A DNA stretch of 64,000 bases, from assembly GCF_932526225.1 (NCBI RefSeq), contig NC_064041.1, positions 15,780,951 to 15,844,950 of the forward strand. The letters run 5' to 3'. Source of the DNA: Nematostella vectensis (lineage: Eukaryota > Cnidaria > Anthozoa > Actiniaria > Edwardsiidae). Shown one piece after another: positions 1 through 20,000 of the stretch. Under the pieces are notes generated by a model, which saw only the letters and a list, made by a program, of their open reading frames with translations, made no database searches and was not told the origin of the DNA. Every line of letters begins with the position of its first letter. The first letter of the stretch is position 1. Position numbers and translations under genes: made by a program.

Positions 1-1213
1 TAAAAGATAGTCAAGACGTTAGACAGGCACAGATCAGCCTAGAAACCACCTTAAACTGAGGGTGAAGAAGTGATAAAAGATAGGCAAGACGTTAGACAGG
101 CACAGATCAGCCTACAAACCACCTCTTAACTGAGGGTGAAGAAGTGATAAAAGATAGTCAAGACGTTAGACAGACACAGATCAGCCTAGAAACCACCTTA
201 AACTGAGGGTGAAGAAGTGATAAAAGATAGTCAAGACGTTAGACAGGCACAGATCAGCCTACAAACCACCTCTTACTGAGGGTGAAGAAGTGATAAAAGA
301 TAGTCAAGACGTTAGACAGGCACAGATCAGCCTACAAGCCATCTCTAACTGAGGGTGGAGAAGTGATAAAAGATAGTCAAGACGTTAGACAGACACAGAT
401 CAGCCTAGAAACCATCTCTAACTGAGGGTGAAGAAGTGATAAAAGATAGTCAAGACGTTAGACAGACACAGATCAGCCTACAAACCACCTCTAACTGAGG
501 GTGGAGAAGTGATAAAAGATAGTCAAGACGTTAGACAGACACAGATCAGCCTAGAAACCACCTCTAAATGATGGTGAAGAAGTGATAAAAGATAGTCAAG
601 ACGTTAGACAGGCACAGATCAGCCTACAAACCACCTCTTACTGAGGGTGAAGAAGTGATAAAAGATAGTCAAGACGTTAGACAGACACAGATCAGCCTAC
701 AAACCACCTCTAACTGAGGGTGAAGAAGTGATAAAAGATAGTCAAGACGTTAGACAGACACAGATCAGCCTAGAAACCACCTCTAAATGATGGTGAAGAA
801 GTGATAAAAGATAGTCAAGACGTTAGACAGGCTGAGATCAGCCTACAAACCACCTCTTACTGAGGGTGAAGAAGTGATAAAAGATAGTCAAGACGTTAGA
901 CAGGCACAGATCAGCCTACAAACCATCTCTAACTGAGGGTGGAGAAGTGATAAAAGATAGTCAAGACGTTAGACAGACACAGATCAGCCTAGAAACCATC
1001 TCTAACTGAGGGTGAAGAAGTGATAAAAGATAGTCAAGACGTTAGACAGACACAGATCAGCCTAGAAACCACCTCTAACTGAGGGTGAAGAAGTGATAAA
1101 AGATAGTCAAGACGTTAGACAGACACAGATCAGCCTAGAAACCATCTCTAACTGAGGGTGAAGAAGTGACAAAAAGATAGTCAAGACGTTAGACAGACAC
1201 AGATCAGCCTACA
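1..1213. repeat. 73-bp minisatellite in RABGAP1 intron
   Basis: About 16-17 direct copies of a unit near 73 bp, running off the left edge of the window. Each copy carries the words GATAAAAGATAG and CAGATCAGCCTA and differs by a few substitutions. The array stops about 65 bp before the first visible coding exon (1280), so it lies in the intron upstream of it. No open reading frame or transposon end is visible. A donor-like GAGG/GTGAAG occurs in most units, but the upstream exon is outside the window, so I cannot say whether the array was seeded from it. Confidence 0.95.
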
Positions 1214-1279
1214 AACAACAAAGTGTTGATGAACATTACCTAATGAGTGTCCACGTTTCTCATATGTGTGTTTTTCTAG

Positions 1280-7970
<6,691 letters not shown>

Positions 7971-8000
<30 letters not shown>

Positions 8001-8340
8001 ACCATGGCGCTTGTGGGGAAGGAGAAGGGGGGAGGAGGGGGGTAGATATTGTCGGTCCGAGTAGGGGGTTAGAGTAGATTTAGCTTTAGTGGGCCTAAAG
8101 AGGCAGAGTGACCCATGGCGCTCGAGGGGAAGTAGGGGGAGGAGATATTGGCGATGGTGGGAGTAGAGATTAAGGGTACAGTAGATTTAGCTTTAGTGGG
8201 CCTAAAGAGGCAGAGTGACCCATGGCGGAGAAGGGGGTGATGGTGGTGATGGTGACCCATGGCGGAGAAGGGGGTGATGGTGGCGAGGGTAAGGGGCACG
8301 GTTAGGCGTCACCGGACCTAAAAAGACAAAGTGATGTGGT
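7971..8340 (+). repeat. ~110-bp repeat of the RABGAP1 coding end and stop region in the 3'UTR
   Basis: The word AGCTTTAGTGGGCCTAAAGA starts at 7971 (coding, ending in stop TAA), 8082 and 8189, with a degenerate fourth copy near 8303. The copies include the stop-codon region; the two downstream ones read AGGCAGAGTGA in place of AGGCCAAGTAA, so each still carries a stop (TGA). G-rich filler lies between the units. Confidence 0.85.
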
Positions 8341-8610
8341 CGTAGTAACAGAACCCTTAGCAGATCTAAAGAAAAGTTGTTCATTTGTCGGTCGAGACAA
8401 GAAGGGGAGAATATAAACGAGATTGGGAGGGGTATATAAAGGTATATAAATTAAAATATAAACAAATATATAAACAAAGTAATAGTGTGAAAATAATAAG
8501 AAAATTACCATATGCTTTGAAAGGGGATATAGTAGTAGAACCAATTATTTACTAGATCTCGGTAAAATATATATTATCGCTTGCAATACCAGTAAATACA
8601 CTTAAATAAA
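8001..8610 (+). other. Probable 3'UTR of the RABGAP1 gene
   Basis: This is non-coding sequence following the TAA. It holds the repeated coding end, a purine-rich stretch, and an A/T-rich part with an AATAAA at 8605-8610 that could be the polyadenylation signal. A second AATAAA lies near 8687. The transcript end is an inference. Confidence 0.45.
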
Positions 8611-10620
8611 TTAATCAGCATTCGGTGGTTCCAGGCATCGGAGTTGAGGTTGTTATTGTTGGGGGAGGGGAGTGGAGTAGGATAAATAAATTGCGTGAGG
8701 AAACCTTAAACTTATTACAATAAGCCACTGGCACATTATAGCCTAAACAAATAACCATAAAATCTAAATGGTAATCATATATGAGGTATTTGCTGGGATA
8801 AACTTAAGCGATATTCTGATGTGTAAAGGGCTTAGTGATAACAGTTGAATATGGAAACACTACTGACCTTTCTGGCGTGAAAAGTTGTCTTGAATTATTT
8901 TCTGGAGAGAACAATTTCGCCGGGAACTATAGAGCCAATTACTTAACACACCTCAGGGGACTCTTGGAGCCAATTACTTAACACACCTCAGGGGGGACTC
9001 TTGGAGCAAATTTGGAATGCCTGGGAGTTATTGAGGGGTACAAATTTTCGTACAACTATTGTCTCAACAAGAACATCGGTGTAACTCGGAGATGTCTCGG
9101 GGACCATACGGGAGTGTCTCGGACCAACTCGAAAGTGTCTCGAATTGTTCGGAAGTTTCTTGATAAGACGCGGAAGTGTTTGATACCACTCGGAGCTATT
9201 TGGTATTGCCTCGATACAACTCGAGAGGGTCTCGGGACCACTTGGGATTGTCTTGTAATGTTTTGAGTTCCTCAGGATAACTAGGAAGTACCCTGGATAA
9301 ACCGAGCATAAAATAAGACGTTCAAGCGGCCCAGGTGTCAGTACAGTAAACTTTTGTTTTGCTACTTGGAAAAGCTTGCCCGTCTATCGCTCTATCTATC
9401 CCTTTTTATTATAAAGAAGGGCCACATTGTTTGCTTTGCCTTCTGGGTAATTGTATGAATGTGGTTATATTTCACTGAAAGTCAACATTTCCCAGAAGAC
9501 ACTACAACATTTAAGGTGCTGTATACATAATGACGGTAAAAAATATGTTTGATTAAGATAGTTAAAAGGTTTGTAAAAGGGTTTACTATGGTCATTCGTG
9601 TTTATTTTATTTTATTTTGTATATAATTTTGCTTATATTCAAATTCGTTCAAATTTACGCATGTGTTTTGACATCTGTTAGGCTCTCGGCCGACTTCGGC
9701 CATATTGCGCCTTTACGAGGATAGCCCAGGAGAGATATGTCATGAGAGAACTTGGGCGATATATTGCGCCTTTACGAGGATAGCCCAGGAGAGAGATGTC
9801 ATGAGAGAACTTGGGCGATCAACGGATAAATAGTTAACTATTATTATCAATTTAGTGATTTGATGTTGTGACAAATGCTCGCGAGCTCAGCTTTTTTTAT
9901 TCCAGAGAAAATCGCCTCTTGTGCAAAAAAAAAGGTTTAATAACTAAGAAGCTCCTGTCGACATTATTTTACTATTTACCCAGGAGCCCGTTTCTATGCA
10001 CCCCCCAAATCCTAATATGCCATATCGAACCTGGGCTACCTGTGGACTGCGCTATACGTCTCTGCCACTGAAACGGTAAATGTGTATCGTTAAAAGCGCT
10101 CTTTTTCAGGTAGAGAATATCGTATCATTCACGATAGCAAAGTCAATGTACGAACTAGGTTGGATTGAAAGGAATGTGGAAAAATAAAAAAATGTATTAG
10201 AATGCCGAAATTAAACTTGTAATGGTATGTTTTTAAAGTAAAGGGAACCTTAGCGTGTAAAGGCCTGGCTACAACAGGTGACATGTCGAGCACATGTCTC
10301 CTGAATGTTTCCTAGGCGCGACACGAAAATGCTTCTCAACTATACTCGAGTTGAATTTTTTTTTGTCGCGTCTGCAACATTTGACGCGCACTACAAGGGT
10401 TTTCGAGGTGGCTAAACTAAAACACACGTCGTACCCTACATGTCGCACGTAGCACTACGGCTCGGAAGGAGTCTAGAGCTTCGAGCTAACTATTTTCACT
10501 TCCCTCGTTACATACCTAATTTCAAAGGTAAAATGATGGTTGAAGACTTTCATAGAAAGTGCTCAATACTCGAAAGTAGAGCGGTGTATAGTGTTGGTTT
10601 GAGAAAAAAATACAAACTAC
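8611..10620. other. Intergenic, no gene seen
   Basis: No supported gene. It contains a degenerate ~25-bp repeat rich in CTCGGAA words (about 9060-9300) and a 59-bp direct duplication (9702-9760 and 9761-9819, beginning ATATTGCGCCTTTACGAGG). The remainder is A/T-rich and unremarkable. Confidence 0.6.
9702..9819. repeat. 59-bp tandem duplication
   Basis: Two head-to-tail copies of a 59-bp unit starting ATATTGCGCCTTTACGAGG and containing GATAGCCCAGGAGAGA differ at one or two positions. No coding or splice context is visible. Confidence 0.9.
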
Positions 10621-10625
10621 ATAGG

Positions 10626-10670
10626 TTTCCCTACAGGTCTGTTTCGTGGTTGCCCACTCATCAGGGGATT
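10626..10670 (-). ncRNA. Hammerhead ribozyme motif, type I, Penelope-associated
   Basis: On the minus strand the core reads CUGAUGA, stem II GUGG-GCAA-CCAC, then GAAA. Stem III is ACAG/CUGU with a tiny loop, and the cleavage triplet is GUA. Stem I is closed by UCCC on the 5' side and GGGA on the 3' side. All invariant core bases are present. The motif sits about 200 bp 3' of the GIY-YIG ORF stop on the same strand, the arrangement known for Penelope-like retroelements, which carry hammerheads with very short stem III. Activity is inferred, not shown. Confidence 0.85.
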
Positions 10671-10863
10671 TAATGAGAATATTCCTACCATCGTATATAT
10701 ACTATTAACGTTGAAATTTACATAATAATAGACTGATAGTTTTAGCTAAGGCGGTAAGAGGAACAATAGCGAGTTACATTAGATATGCAGGGCGAAAGCT
10801 AACAGTGCGGAACTTGTGAAAAATTGATAGCGCGAAAATTTAATGGTGACGGGATTAACAGTT

Positions 10864-11338
10864 CTAATTGTTTCGTAGCAGGGCTTTGTTCCTGTGGCGG
10901 CACGAGGATACGAGTTCATTGCGTTTATTTAGAGTTGATAGTTTGGGTTGACAGATGATCGTCAGCTTTTCCTTGAGGCAGAGGTTGCAACGCTTAGTGG
11001 TACTGTTGTAGGCGGAGTGGGAAGAAAGAATGCGCCATGAAATAAAATACTCAATCATGTTGTCCTTGAGAGTCCAGACGTATTTGCTGAGTTCGGTGGA
11101 GTTTCTGTGTTTGGTGTGTCGGAATGATGCGGTGTGGTTTCTGTATCTGGTCTTGAAGCTGTTTTCAGTGAGCCCGACGTATGTTTCCGAGGTGTTGTTG
11201 TCTTTTCGAGTTACGGTAGCTTGGTAGATAATAGATGTCTGTAGGCAGTTTCCGTCTAGAGGGCAGGTGTCTTTCTGTCGGCAGTTGCATGTCTCGTCGA
11301 TATGATGACAGAAACCACGGGCTATAGGATAACTTTAC
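10864..11338 (-). pseudogene. GIY-YIG endonuclease remnant of a Penelope-like retroelement
   Basis: One minus-strand frame from about 11335 to the TAG at 10864-10866 encodes a Cys-rich segment (CNCRQKDTCPLDGNC), then TYVGLTENSFKTRYRNH, then CNLCLKEKL and LNKRNELVSSCRHRNKALL. I recognise this as the C-terminal GIY-YIG endonuclease region of cnidarian Penelope-like ORFs. The upstream match (GVKLSYS) is in another frame and the reverse transcriptase is absent, so the copy is broken. A MITE lies just 5' of it. The hammerhead at 10626-10670 follows its stop. Confidence 0.8.
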
Positions 11339-11357
11339 TCCAGAGTTATGTCTAATG

Positions 11358-11483
11358 CATCCTCGGGGACCCAGGGCGTCGCGGAGATCGGGCACACAGG
11401 GAGCGCGGCGCGAGAAAGAAACAGGCTTTCTTGCGCCCTCCATGTGTGCCCGATCTCCGCGACGCCCTGGGTCCCCGAGGATG
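11358..11483. mobile_element. 126-bp MITE with perfect 41-bp terminal inverted repeats and 9-bp TSD
   Basis: Positions 11358-11398 are the exact reverse complement of 11443-11483, beginning CATCCTCGGGGACCCAGGGC. The inner part is also partly self-complementary. The element is flanked by the identical 9-bp word TGTCTAATG (11349-11357 and 11484-11492). Long inverted repeats with a 9-bp target-site duplication fit Mutator-like (MULE) MITEs. A related fragment (CTCCGCGACGCC followed by TGGGTCCCC) occurs at about 7644-7667 in a RABGAP1 intron. Confidence 0.9.
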
Positions 11484-12149
11484 TGTCTAATGTTTATTTA
11501 GTGTTGAGTAAACCGCGTATTCCCATCTCTACTGTTTGTATTTTCAATACAAACATGGCATCAGACATTACTATTTTTTGGCCGTAATGAGATGGTATGT
11601 GCGCCCTGTGATTTCACTGAGCTTGTCTAAACGTGCTGTGATTTTGATACGCTCCTCCCCCCCCCCCCCCCCCGTCTCAAATGTTTCGATGCCTCCTAAT
11701 ACTGCATTTCCACTAGTACTTTCCAAGAAATGTGTGGAGGCGACGCAGAAAATAAATAATCAATAGCTCTTTCCCGTACTGTTATTTATTGCATGGAAAC
11801 TGAAAACTTTGCGCTAAACTCAAGCGATTTCGGCACAGAGCTTCCAAAATGACACGATTTTCCGTGGAAGCAATCAATCAGTCATCAGAGCATGACGGTG
11901 CAGATTGCAACACGATCGCTCCCCGCTTCGGAGTTAGAAAAAGCACAGGAGGTGGCCTCAAAAGTGAATTAAAGCTGCAATTGCAAAGCAAATAACCATA
12001 ACAGTTTATTGGTGGTTGTGATGGTTTTAGTTAATCAAACCATTTACCACCGCATTGAGCTATCCTATCGCCCGTGATTATTCCTTGGTCTTTTGTGATT
12101 GGCTACCTAATATTAGCTCTTAGGTCAGCCTCGACCCCACGTAGCTTAG

Positions 12150-12276
12150 GAACAAAACATGGACGCCTCGGTGGATTAATTTGAATCAACGGAAGTATGG
12201 ATTCCTCGACGAGAAAATGACACTTCTCCCAAACGCAGCAAATAACACTTCAGAATGGGAACCAGAGTATTCAAAG
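12150..12276 (+). promoter_or_regulatory. Putative 5' non-coding first exon and promoter side of the Crumbs gene
   Basis: The stretch ends in a good donor (TCAAAG/GTATGT at 12276/12277), and an acceptor with a long T tract opens an exon at 14006 that contains the Crumbs start codon. A GATTGG (inverted CCAAT) lies at about 12098. Two short upstream reading frames (starting ATGGACGCC and ATGGATTCC) close after a few codons, which would be unusual but possible in a 5'UTR. The start of transcription cannot be placed; the exon is an inference from splice signals. Confidence 0.45.
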
Positions 12277-14069
12277 GTATGTTGAATCCTTAAAACCCGT
12301 GTTTTCGATCAGCAAGTATTTGTAAAGATCGGAGATCATGTGTAGTAAGAATATATAACATTTAAAGTTGCTTGAAATTAATACGATATCTTGACATCTA
12401 GCTATCCATCTCCTAACTCGCTTCTCGAATAAATCTGTTGTGTATTCGACTGAACTAAGTTTATGTTATTCTTACTTTGGAATATAATTGATAGATTCTA
12501 GAAGATTTATAAATGTAGCGGCATGTCGAAGTCTGGATAGTTACAGTTCTCAAAATTTGAGCGTGCCTAGCAGCACATAAATAATTTAGCTACATTTCTT
12601 GACAGTAAATAATGTGTGCTGCCTGATAAATCGATCTGTATTTCTCTAAGCACACATAATTGATTACAGGTCAATAAGTATTTGTTCTAGAATATGTTTT
12701 AGTGTCACGTTTATATCAACTTTCTTGCGCACATTTCGAACACTTTTGAGGGCAAGCGATAAAATGTGCGAATCAACACTGACACCACGGGGAATTTTTG
12801 TCAATAGAGTAGTTGATATATACTTGAATTGTCCATAATTATGTATATGTAAGTTATATGAAGGTGAAAAAAAGTGCTTCTATTTTTGTATAAGAATTGA
12901 TAGGTAGAAGTATGAGTTTTGCAAAACACATAGGTTATTATAGCAAATAAGTTATTTAGCCACCTATATCAAATATTCTTACACTCGAGAATTCATGTGT
13001 TGTAACACGCGTTGATTTATGGGTAGTCAATAAACGGCTATATCCTTGTATGTGAAAGCATTGTGAATGTTGATAAAAACATAAACAGGATTCTACAGCC
13101 TTTGAAACCAGGATTTGTATTCTATTAACGCTTATTTACTTGACACCCATAAGGCACTGTGGGTTACAATACACAGATTATCCGAGTGTTGTCCTATTTG
13201 GAATAGGTGTATACAGGTATCCCAGTAATAGGTTTATACAGCGGTGGTTAGTGTTATTTTCATGGTCCCTGAACAGCTTTTTTTTGTTTATCATGGATCA
13301 TGAAAAGGGCAAATTGAAATCTGTGATATGTGATTGTTACCTTCGCTGTGATTCTGGAATGGCAAAATTTGATCCGCGTCAATTGGATCTATGCTCCTTA
13401 AAATCTGTGAATCGTGATTTCCATGCAGGGACTCCCTGCATCTGGTGTATAAACCAGCCACACCAGAATCTCACCTTCCCCGTACCACCCCATCTCCCCA
13501 GCACCAACAACTTTTTTCAATGCTCACAACATAAGAGTTTGAGTTTAGCTCTTGATTTATATGAAGTGACGTCTCAGGTTGAATTAACCTTGCACAATTG
13601 AAAAGTATGAGATAAAACATCTGCTTTTGTTGGATTATAATCCAGCGAGGCTTTTGCCTTGGTAAAATTTTAATTCTGGCTACAGGCCTGGTAGGGTTGC
13701 AAAGTATTAGTATGATAGTATTCACACAAACATTGATCAATTGTGCAGGAACAGATTCAGTAGTTTAAAAGGTAGGTGGTTAAGAGGAGCCAGACCTGTT
13801 GAGTTGGTTAAATTTTATACCAAACAGAGACAGGACTTTTAGTTTTCTTACTAATAAAATGGAGTAGATGTCCACCTCATCCAGCCCCCTGTATTGGCCA
13901 GATTGGGGTTGCAGCAGTATTATTTTTGCAGTGTGCCAGTGCTTAAGAAAAAGACTGTGAAAAATCTATGGAATGATGGTCAATTGTTTTTTTTTTTTTC
14001 AACAGCCAACCTTGAATAAACACATGCAGCATTCCTGATATTGTAAAACATGTTTATCTCAAAACTGAA

Positions 14070-17000
14070 ATGGAAAAGATGAGAAGAGACACACTCCCCC
14101 TGGCTTTAGTTTTAACTTGTCAAATATTTCTTCAAGGTGAGAGCTTACAGTATATATATAAGGGACATAGTTTTAAGCTTCAATTGCTTGTGGTGCATAG
14201 GTTTCTTCTGGATAGGCTCTATCAACTCGAAAAGACCTCATTGAGTACCGTAATGATTCAAAAAAGCACTGTCCTTTAAATAAGTACCCCCTCCCCCTAA
14301 AATGATCTCAACAAAGGAACCTTTTGAGATCTCAAGGATATGATAACTGCCTGTGCGCTTTTTCAAATCATTAATGGTAGTTGAGGGTTGCGAAAAGCAT
14401 GGGTAAAGGGCTGGATAGCTATCTGATGGTTAGCCATCACTCACCACTGAATAGGCCCTGTTACCATGGCAAATATGCCAATCAAGCTGAAGGAGGCTGT
14501 TTTCCCGGTCAGGGGACTATTTTCTCCAAACAATAACCTCACAGTGGCACTATATTACTTTCATTTGAGTATTCATTCAAGTCAATTTCCGGGGTGAAAA
14601 CGAAAAACTCCCTCTCCTCCGTCCCCTTTATGTTGCCGACTACTGTATACATATAATTGTGTATTGCCTTGGTCGTGTTTAGGTTAATATGCTGCAGTGG
14701 GTTGTTTGAGTATTCGTTTAAGTCAATTTCCGGGGTAAAAACGAATAGTTCCCCCTCCTCCGTCCCCTTTATGTTGCCGACTACTGTATACATATAATTG
14801 TGTATTGCGTTGGTCGTGTTTAGGTTAATATGCTGCAGTGGGTTGTTTGAGTATTCGTTTAAGTCAATTTCTGGGGTAAAAACGAATAGCACTCCCTCCC
14901 CTTTATGTTGCCTGACTATATATATTCTGTATTGCCTGGTCGTGTTTAGGTTTATATGGTGCAGTGGGTCAGTGTACCTCAGCGTCCTGCAGCAACAATG
15001 GCACCTGTACCCCTGCTTTGGGGGGAGGGGTGTCATGTGCCTGTCCCGCGGGGTTTACAGGAGCCACCTGTGACATCGACATTGATGAATGCCAATCAAA
15101 TCCATGCTACTTTAACGGCACATGTATTGATGGAATAAATGGATTCACCTGCAAATGCCAAGATGGATTTATTGGTATGTCCTTATTTTGCAGGTTGTAA
15201 TTTAAAGTAAATACAGTAAATCGGTGTTTTTTTCCTTGCAAACTGTACTCATAGTAGATGTCCTAATAAGACTTCTCTCTTCTGAAATGTTAATGTTAAA
15301 GAATCAGCTTACTTCTTGGTCACTGTAGTTTCAGTTCTTTCTTTCTCTCCTTGTTCTTTCTTTGTTGTAGATGAAAAAAGCTTGTTACAAAATAATTTTT
15401 TATCATTTTATAGGTGACCGCTGCCATGCCGTCATAAACAAATGCCTTTTTAATCCTTGTAAGAATGGTGCCAAATGCCAGACACTTCAGGATGGAGGTC
15501 ACAGATGTCTTTGCGAAAAAGGATTTAAAGGTAAAATTTATCTTTGTCCGATTTTTCTTTTTCTTAAATGCCTAAAACTAGTTTTGAGTGAGTTAAGTGT
15601 ATTGGTGCAAATGTGGAGGAAGAATTGGCCTTTTTTTATTTTACTTTGTAACTAAAATACAAATTCTTTATTCTACTTTGTAACTAAAATACAAATTCTG
15701 CTTGCTGTTTAGTTTCGAAGTTTGCTGTTGCCCTATTAGAAGTCTATTTGGACTCTTTGATCTTGGTTTATTTCATATATTTTAAATGTAAACAAACAAG
15801 ATAACGTTTTTTGTAGTATGACTGTGTTTTCCACATGTTGCAATGTTAAAAGGATAGTAACTTCTTTATTTTGACTTATGTAGACTTGTATACTGTACAG
15901 CTCAGCTAATACAGATTTTACTAGCTATTTGGTTTTGACGTTTTTTGAAGATTTTTTTTAATACTAGCAAACAAGTTTATTTGCTTTTGATAGTATGACT
16001 GTTTCCTAACTTTTCAACTTATCCCCTTTTCTTTAGGATCTCTGTGTGAAGTTAACGTGAATGAATGCAATGAGACGCAGTCGCCTTGTAGCGAACATGG
16101 AGCCTGCATCGATGGCGTAAATTCATACACGTGCGCCTGCAACCTAGGATACACCGGGTCCACGTGTAATGTGACTGTTAATGACTGTATAAGTAACCCT
16201 TGTATCCATGGCGCGACGTGTCATGATGGTTTACTTGGGTGAGTGTCTACAAATTCTTTTTCCTGCGTTCTGCTTTGTCTACAGTTTACTTCCGGTGGGG
16301 GGGGGGGGGGGGCGGAACGACCGACAAGAGACAAAAGAATCTAATCGAATCTGCGCTATTTATCAGACCATCACAACCTCAAAAAAAACTTCCAAATATA
16401 CACACTGCTTTTACATTTTTGGAATATTTTTCGCGTTTTTCGTTAAAAATCATCGGAGGTTATTACGTAATCGAATATGTGCGTCTGTCCTGACAGATGA
16501 CGTCACAGCGTGTCAGGAACAAAAGCAAGTAAGCAACGAGGTTCAATCAAGTTGCGTGACTGTTGTTGGCGATAGGTGTGACGACTTCTATGCATCTATT
16601 AGAGGACAGTCGCACAAACATTGAGATCTATTTGTTTAATACAAAAAATGAAATGTTTTTAATTTAGATGTTACAATTTAGTTTTGGGGAGCGCGATTCA
16701 TTTGAGAGAATGCTGACGCCAAGCGTGCGCGTGCCCTTTAATAACACATGGACCCTTGGCCAATCAGAGCGCTCAATTTACGAGTGTATAAATGTCAGTA
16801 GACTCCCATTGTAAGGAGTTTAGCAGAGACGAGGGCAATGGCGCTTACTTTTAAACTTTAGTTTTTATAACGAAAATTGGAAATTATACTACCGAAGAAA
16901 GCAAATAGAATCAAAAAGCCCAAACTGTCGTCATCTCGTACCAGAACAATACACCAAAATATAATTAAAATATAATCAAAACCTTATTTAAACTTTAGCG

Positions 17001-20000
17001 AACAAAGTTTTGTTTGCAGCGCCGTCCTTGCTAGACTAAACTTGGTATTCTCTCGTCGCTGTTCGGTGGATAACGGCTGAAACATACCATTCATCGCAGA
17101 TTTTCACGTGCTGGTTTTGAATGTTCAATTGTTTTCTGCCGTCGCTGGTTTCCTCTTTGCCGTCACCCTCCCTAAAGTTCCCTACTCAAGCATGGCTGAC
17201 TAGTGTGGTATACTGTACTGTATATGTTAGTAAATAAATCTCCCTTTTCCAGGTACTCATGCGCGTGTGCGGTAGGATTCACCGGCATCAACTGTGAGAT
17301 CAATATAAATGACTGCGCCAGCAATCCCTGTGCAGCTTACCAGCGGTGTATCGACCGCATCGATAGCTACACGTGCGCTTGCCCGTTAGGGTACACAGGA
17401 AATGCGTGTGACGTCAATATTGACGAGTGCGCCAGTCAACCATGCCTTAATAACGGTACCTGTCAAGATGGTCGAGGTAAGGGCAGTTGTGTAACTTTAA
17501 CAAAACAAAAAGTTTTAACAAAAAGTTTAGATTTGTGTAAACTTTTTGTTTGTGTTACTTTACCTAAAAAGTTTAGATTAAGTGTGGACAAGTCTGGAAA
17601 AAAAACTTAACATTTTCGTTAAAACACCCGATGTTATCTGTTTGTTTTTATAATATCTACACCTAAGAAAAATAGCACTTTGAGAATCCATGTGTTTTAT
17701 CCCGTATTGTTCAGGTATCGTATAGATACTAAACCCTGGTCTCTGAAAGTCATGTGAAGAGTCTCATAGCATCATTTTGATAATAATTCTATATTTTTTT
17801 TAATTGCGCTCATTTCCTTATCAATTCGATACTTAGGAAGGATTGCGGGTTACGACGCATAGCTGTCCAGTGCGACCTAATTTGAAAAAAGGTGTAAACT
17901 TGCGCATCCAAATTAGAAAGTACTGGCTAAGGCGCATTTATTTTTTAAGATAAGTCAGTGTTCTTAATCTGGGTTATGATTTTTGATTTTCTCTCAGGAA
18001 ATTTCTCCTGTGTTTGCCCGGCTGGGTTTGAAGGCCTTCGCTGCGAAAACCAGACTAACGAGTGCGCATCCAGCCCCTGCTTCAACGGCGGAACCTGCCA
18101 TGACCTGTTAAACCGGTTTGAATGCGTGTGCCCTAACGGGTTTCTGGGAAGGCAATGCGAGGCGAACGTTGTGGAGTGTCTATCGGATCCTTGTCTTAAT
18201 AACGGAACTTGTGTTGAGAAAATTGGCGTGGTGGGCTATCAGTGTGTGTGCCCCGATGGCTTTGCAGGTAAGACATGGTCCGAAACTATCTATCCGGATG
18301 CGGCGCAAATGATCTAGAGATACATCTTAACTTACAGGCCCCTTTATCTAATAAAATTTAAATAAGCTGAAACTTATGTTGAGCCTGTCAAATGTGTTAT
18401 TCTCTAAAAGATCCATAACTCTCAGACGGGGAGATGGGGATTTCTTTTTTTTTTTGTATTTCCATCAAACACCGATGTCGCTAATGTCTCCCGCAGACTA
18501 AGTTATTAGAAACCAGTTGATCGAGTGTTTGCCTGTGTCTTCTTCGAAATGCACAAAATTAAAAAAGAACAGCCCACCCATAAAACAATTTAACTTAAGT
18601 AAATAACCACGGAATTAAAAAAAAATGCTGGTGTAAAAACGACGCGCTTATTCGTTGCTTGATATTTTCGTCAACTCAAGCACGTATCGGTTTCAATATT
18701 TTTTTATTTTATTTTATGCATACTATTATGTGATTTACAAAACGTTGTACTATATAATACGAGACTCTGTTGTTTAGTTGAAAAATAACAACACACGCTT
18801 ATGCAATAGTTAATCTGTTGGATGTATTTGATTCTACACGTGTTCGAGGAAGTTGTCTTCACGCAGTGCGCGTATGTATTCATCCGTCATCCTCCTGGCC
18901 ATGTTGCATGCTTCTCTTGCCTCCTCGACAGCCTGAGTGAGAAATAGGAACATACCACAATGTGTTAGGGTCGTGAAGAGAAATGTATCCTCGGGAATAA
19001 AGAAAAAATGTTATATCGTAGCGTTTTACTTACGATTGAAAAAGAACCCGGGGACAACTTTGTCAAAACCTGTGGCGATACTCGCCGAGATCTCTTATCA
19101 CGTTGTCACATGATTAGCTTTCCTTTTGAACACGGTACGAGTTGTTCCCCGGGGCCTTTTTTTTTAGAATCCGAAAGCAATCAATGTTCAATATGAAACA
19201 ATAAGCAAAAATATCTTTGCAAACACCAGAACACCAATTATAACAGAAAAACCAAAGTTCTCATGACGCAATATGTATAAGAGAAAGATGGACGTTCTTT
19301 AAGAGTTAATAAATCGCCAAAAAAAAATGTCGCCTTCAATTTATTATATTGTATAGAAGCGGCAATGACGTATCATGTTTCTTAACCTTTGAAGTGTCGA
19401 TGCTTTCTTACCCAAGATATTGGTATTGAAATGGTTCTAAATGGTCAATTATGATATGTAGTGTCTTTTTCATGTATATTCTATGCAAAATGAGTTCTAC
19501 TTACCGTAGGTATAAAATGTGAATAGCTGGGGTTGCAGCTGTAACGCGATTCCTTAACTCCTTAATAGTAGTTTCGCGTTTGTAACGAAAAACATATCAC
19601 TTGACACTTTGAAAAATTTTTCTTTTTAACGAAATATAACTTTCTTTTGAAGTAAACACATTGCTAGAAATCGCGGCGTGAAGAGCTATCGTGGCTTCTT
19701 TGTGGACGGATATTCTATTCTCGCACGATGTTTTAAAAATGTGTCATTAATAAGTAGATTGCTACCGATTACTAAGCTTTTATTTTACGTCTAATTCAAG
19801 TAACACAGTGTAAGAAAGATGCTTTTAGATTCTGTTTGTAAAAAAAGGATTAGAGCTTTGATCACTCTACCTTTCGCATGGAGATCTTGTCACGCTTTCC
19901 GTGAATTGGTATCGTTCCCGCCATGCCATTGCATGGTGTAAGAAAACAAGCGATGAGCAGTCCACAAGCTGTGACGAGAAGAACGCCCTTCATCCTGAGA

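Noticed and set aside
13140-13601. 153-codon plus-strand frame as a gene
   Set aside because: It lies inside the inferred first Crumbs intron, has no recognisable domain and no splice or start support.
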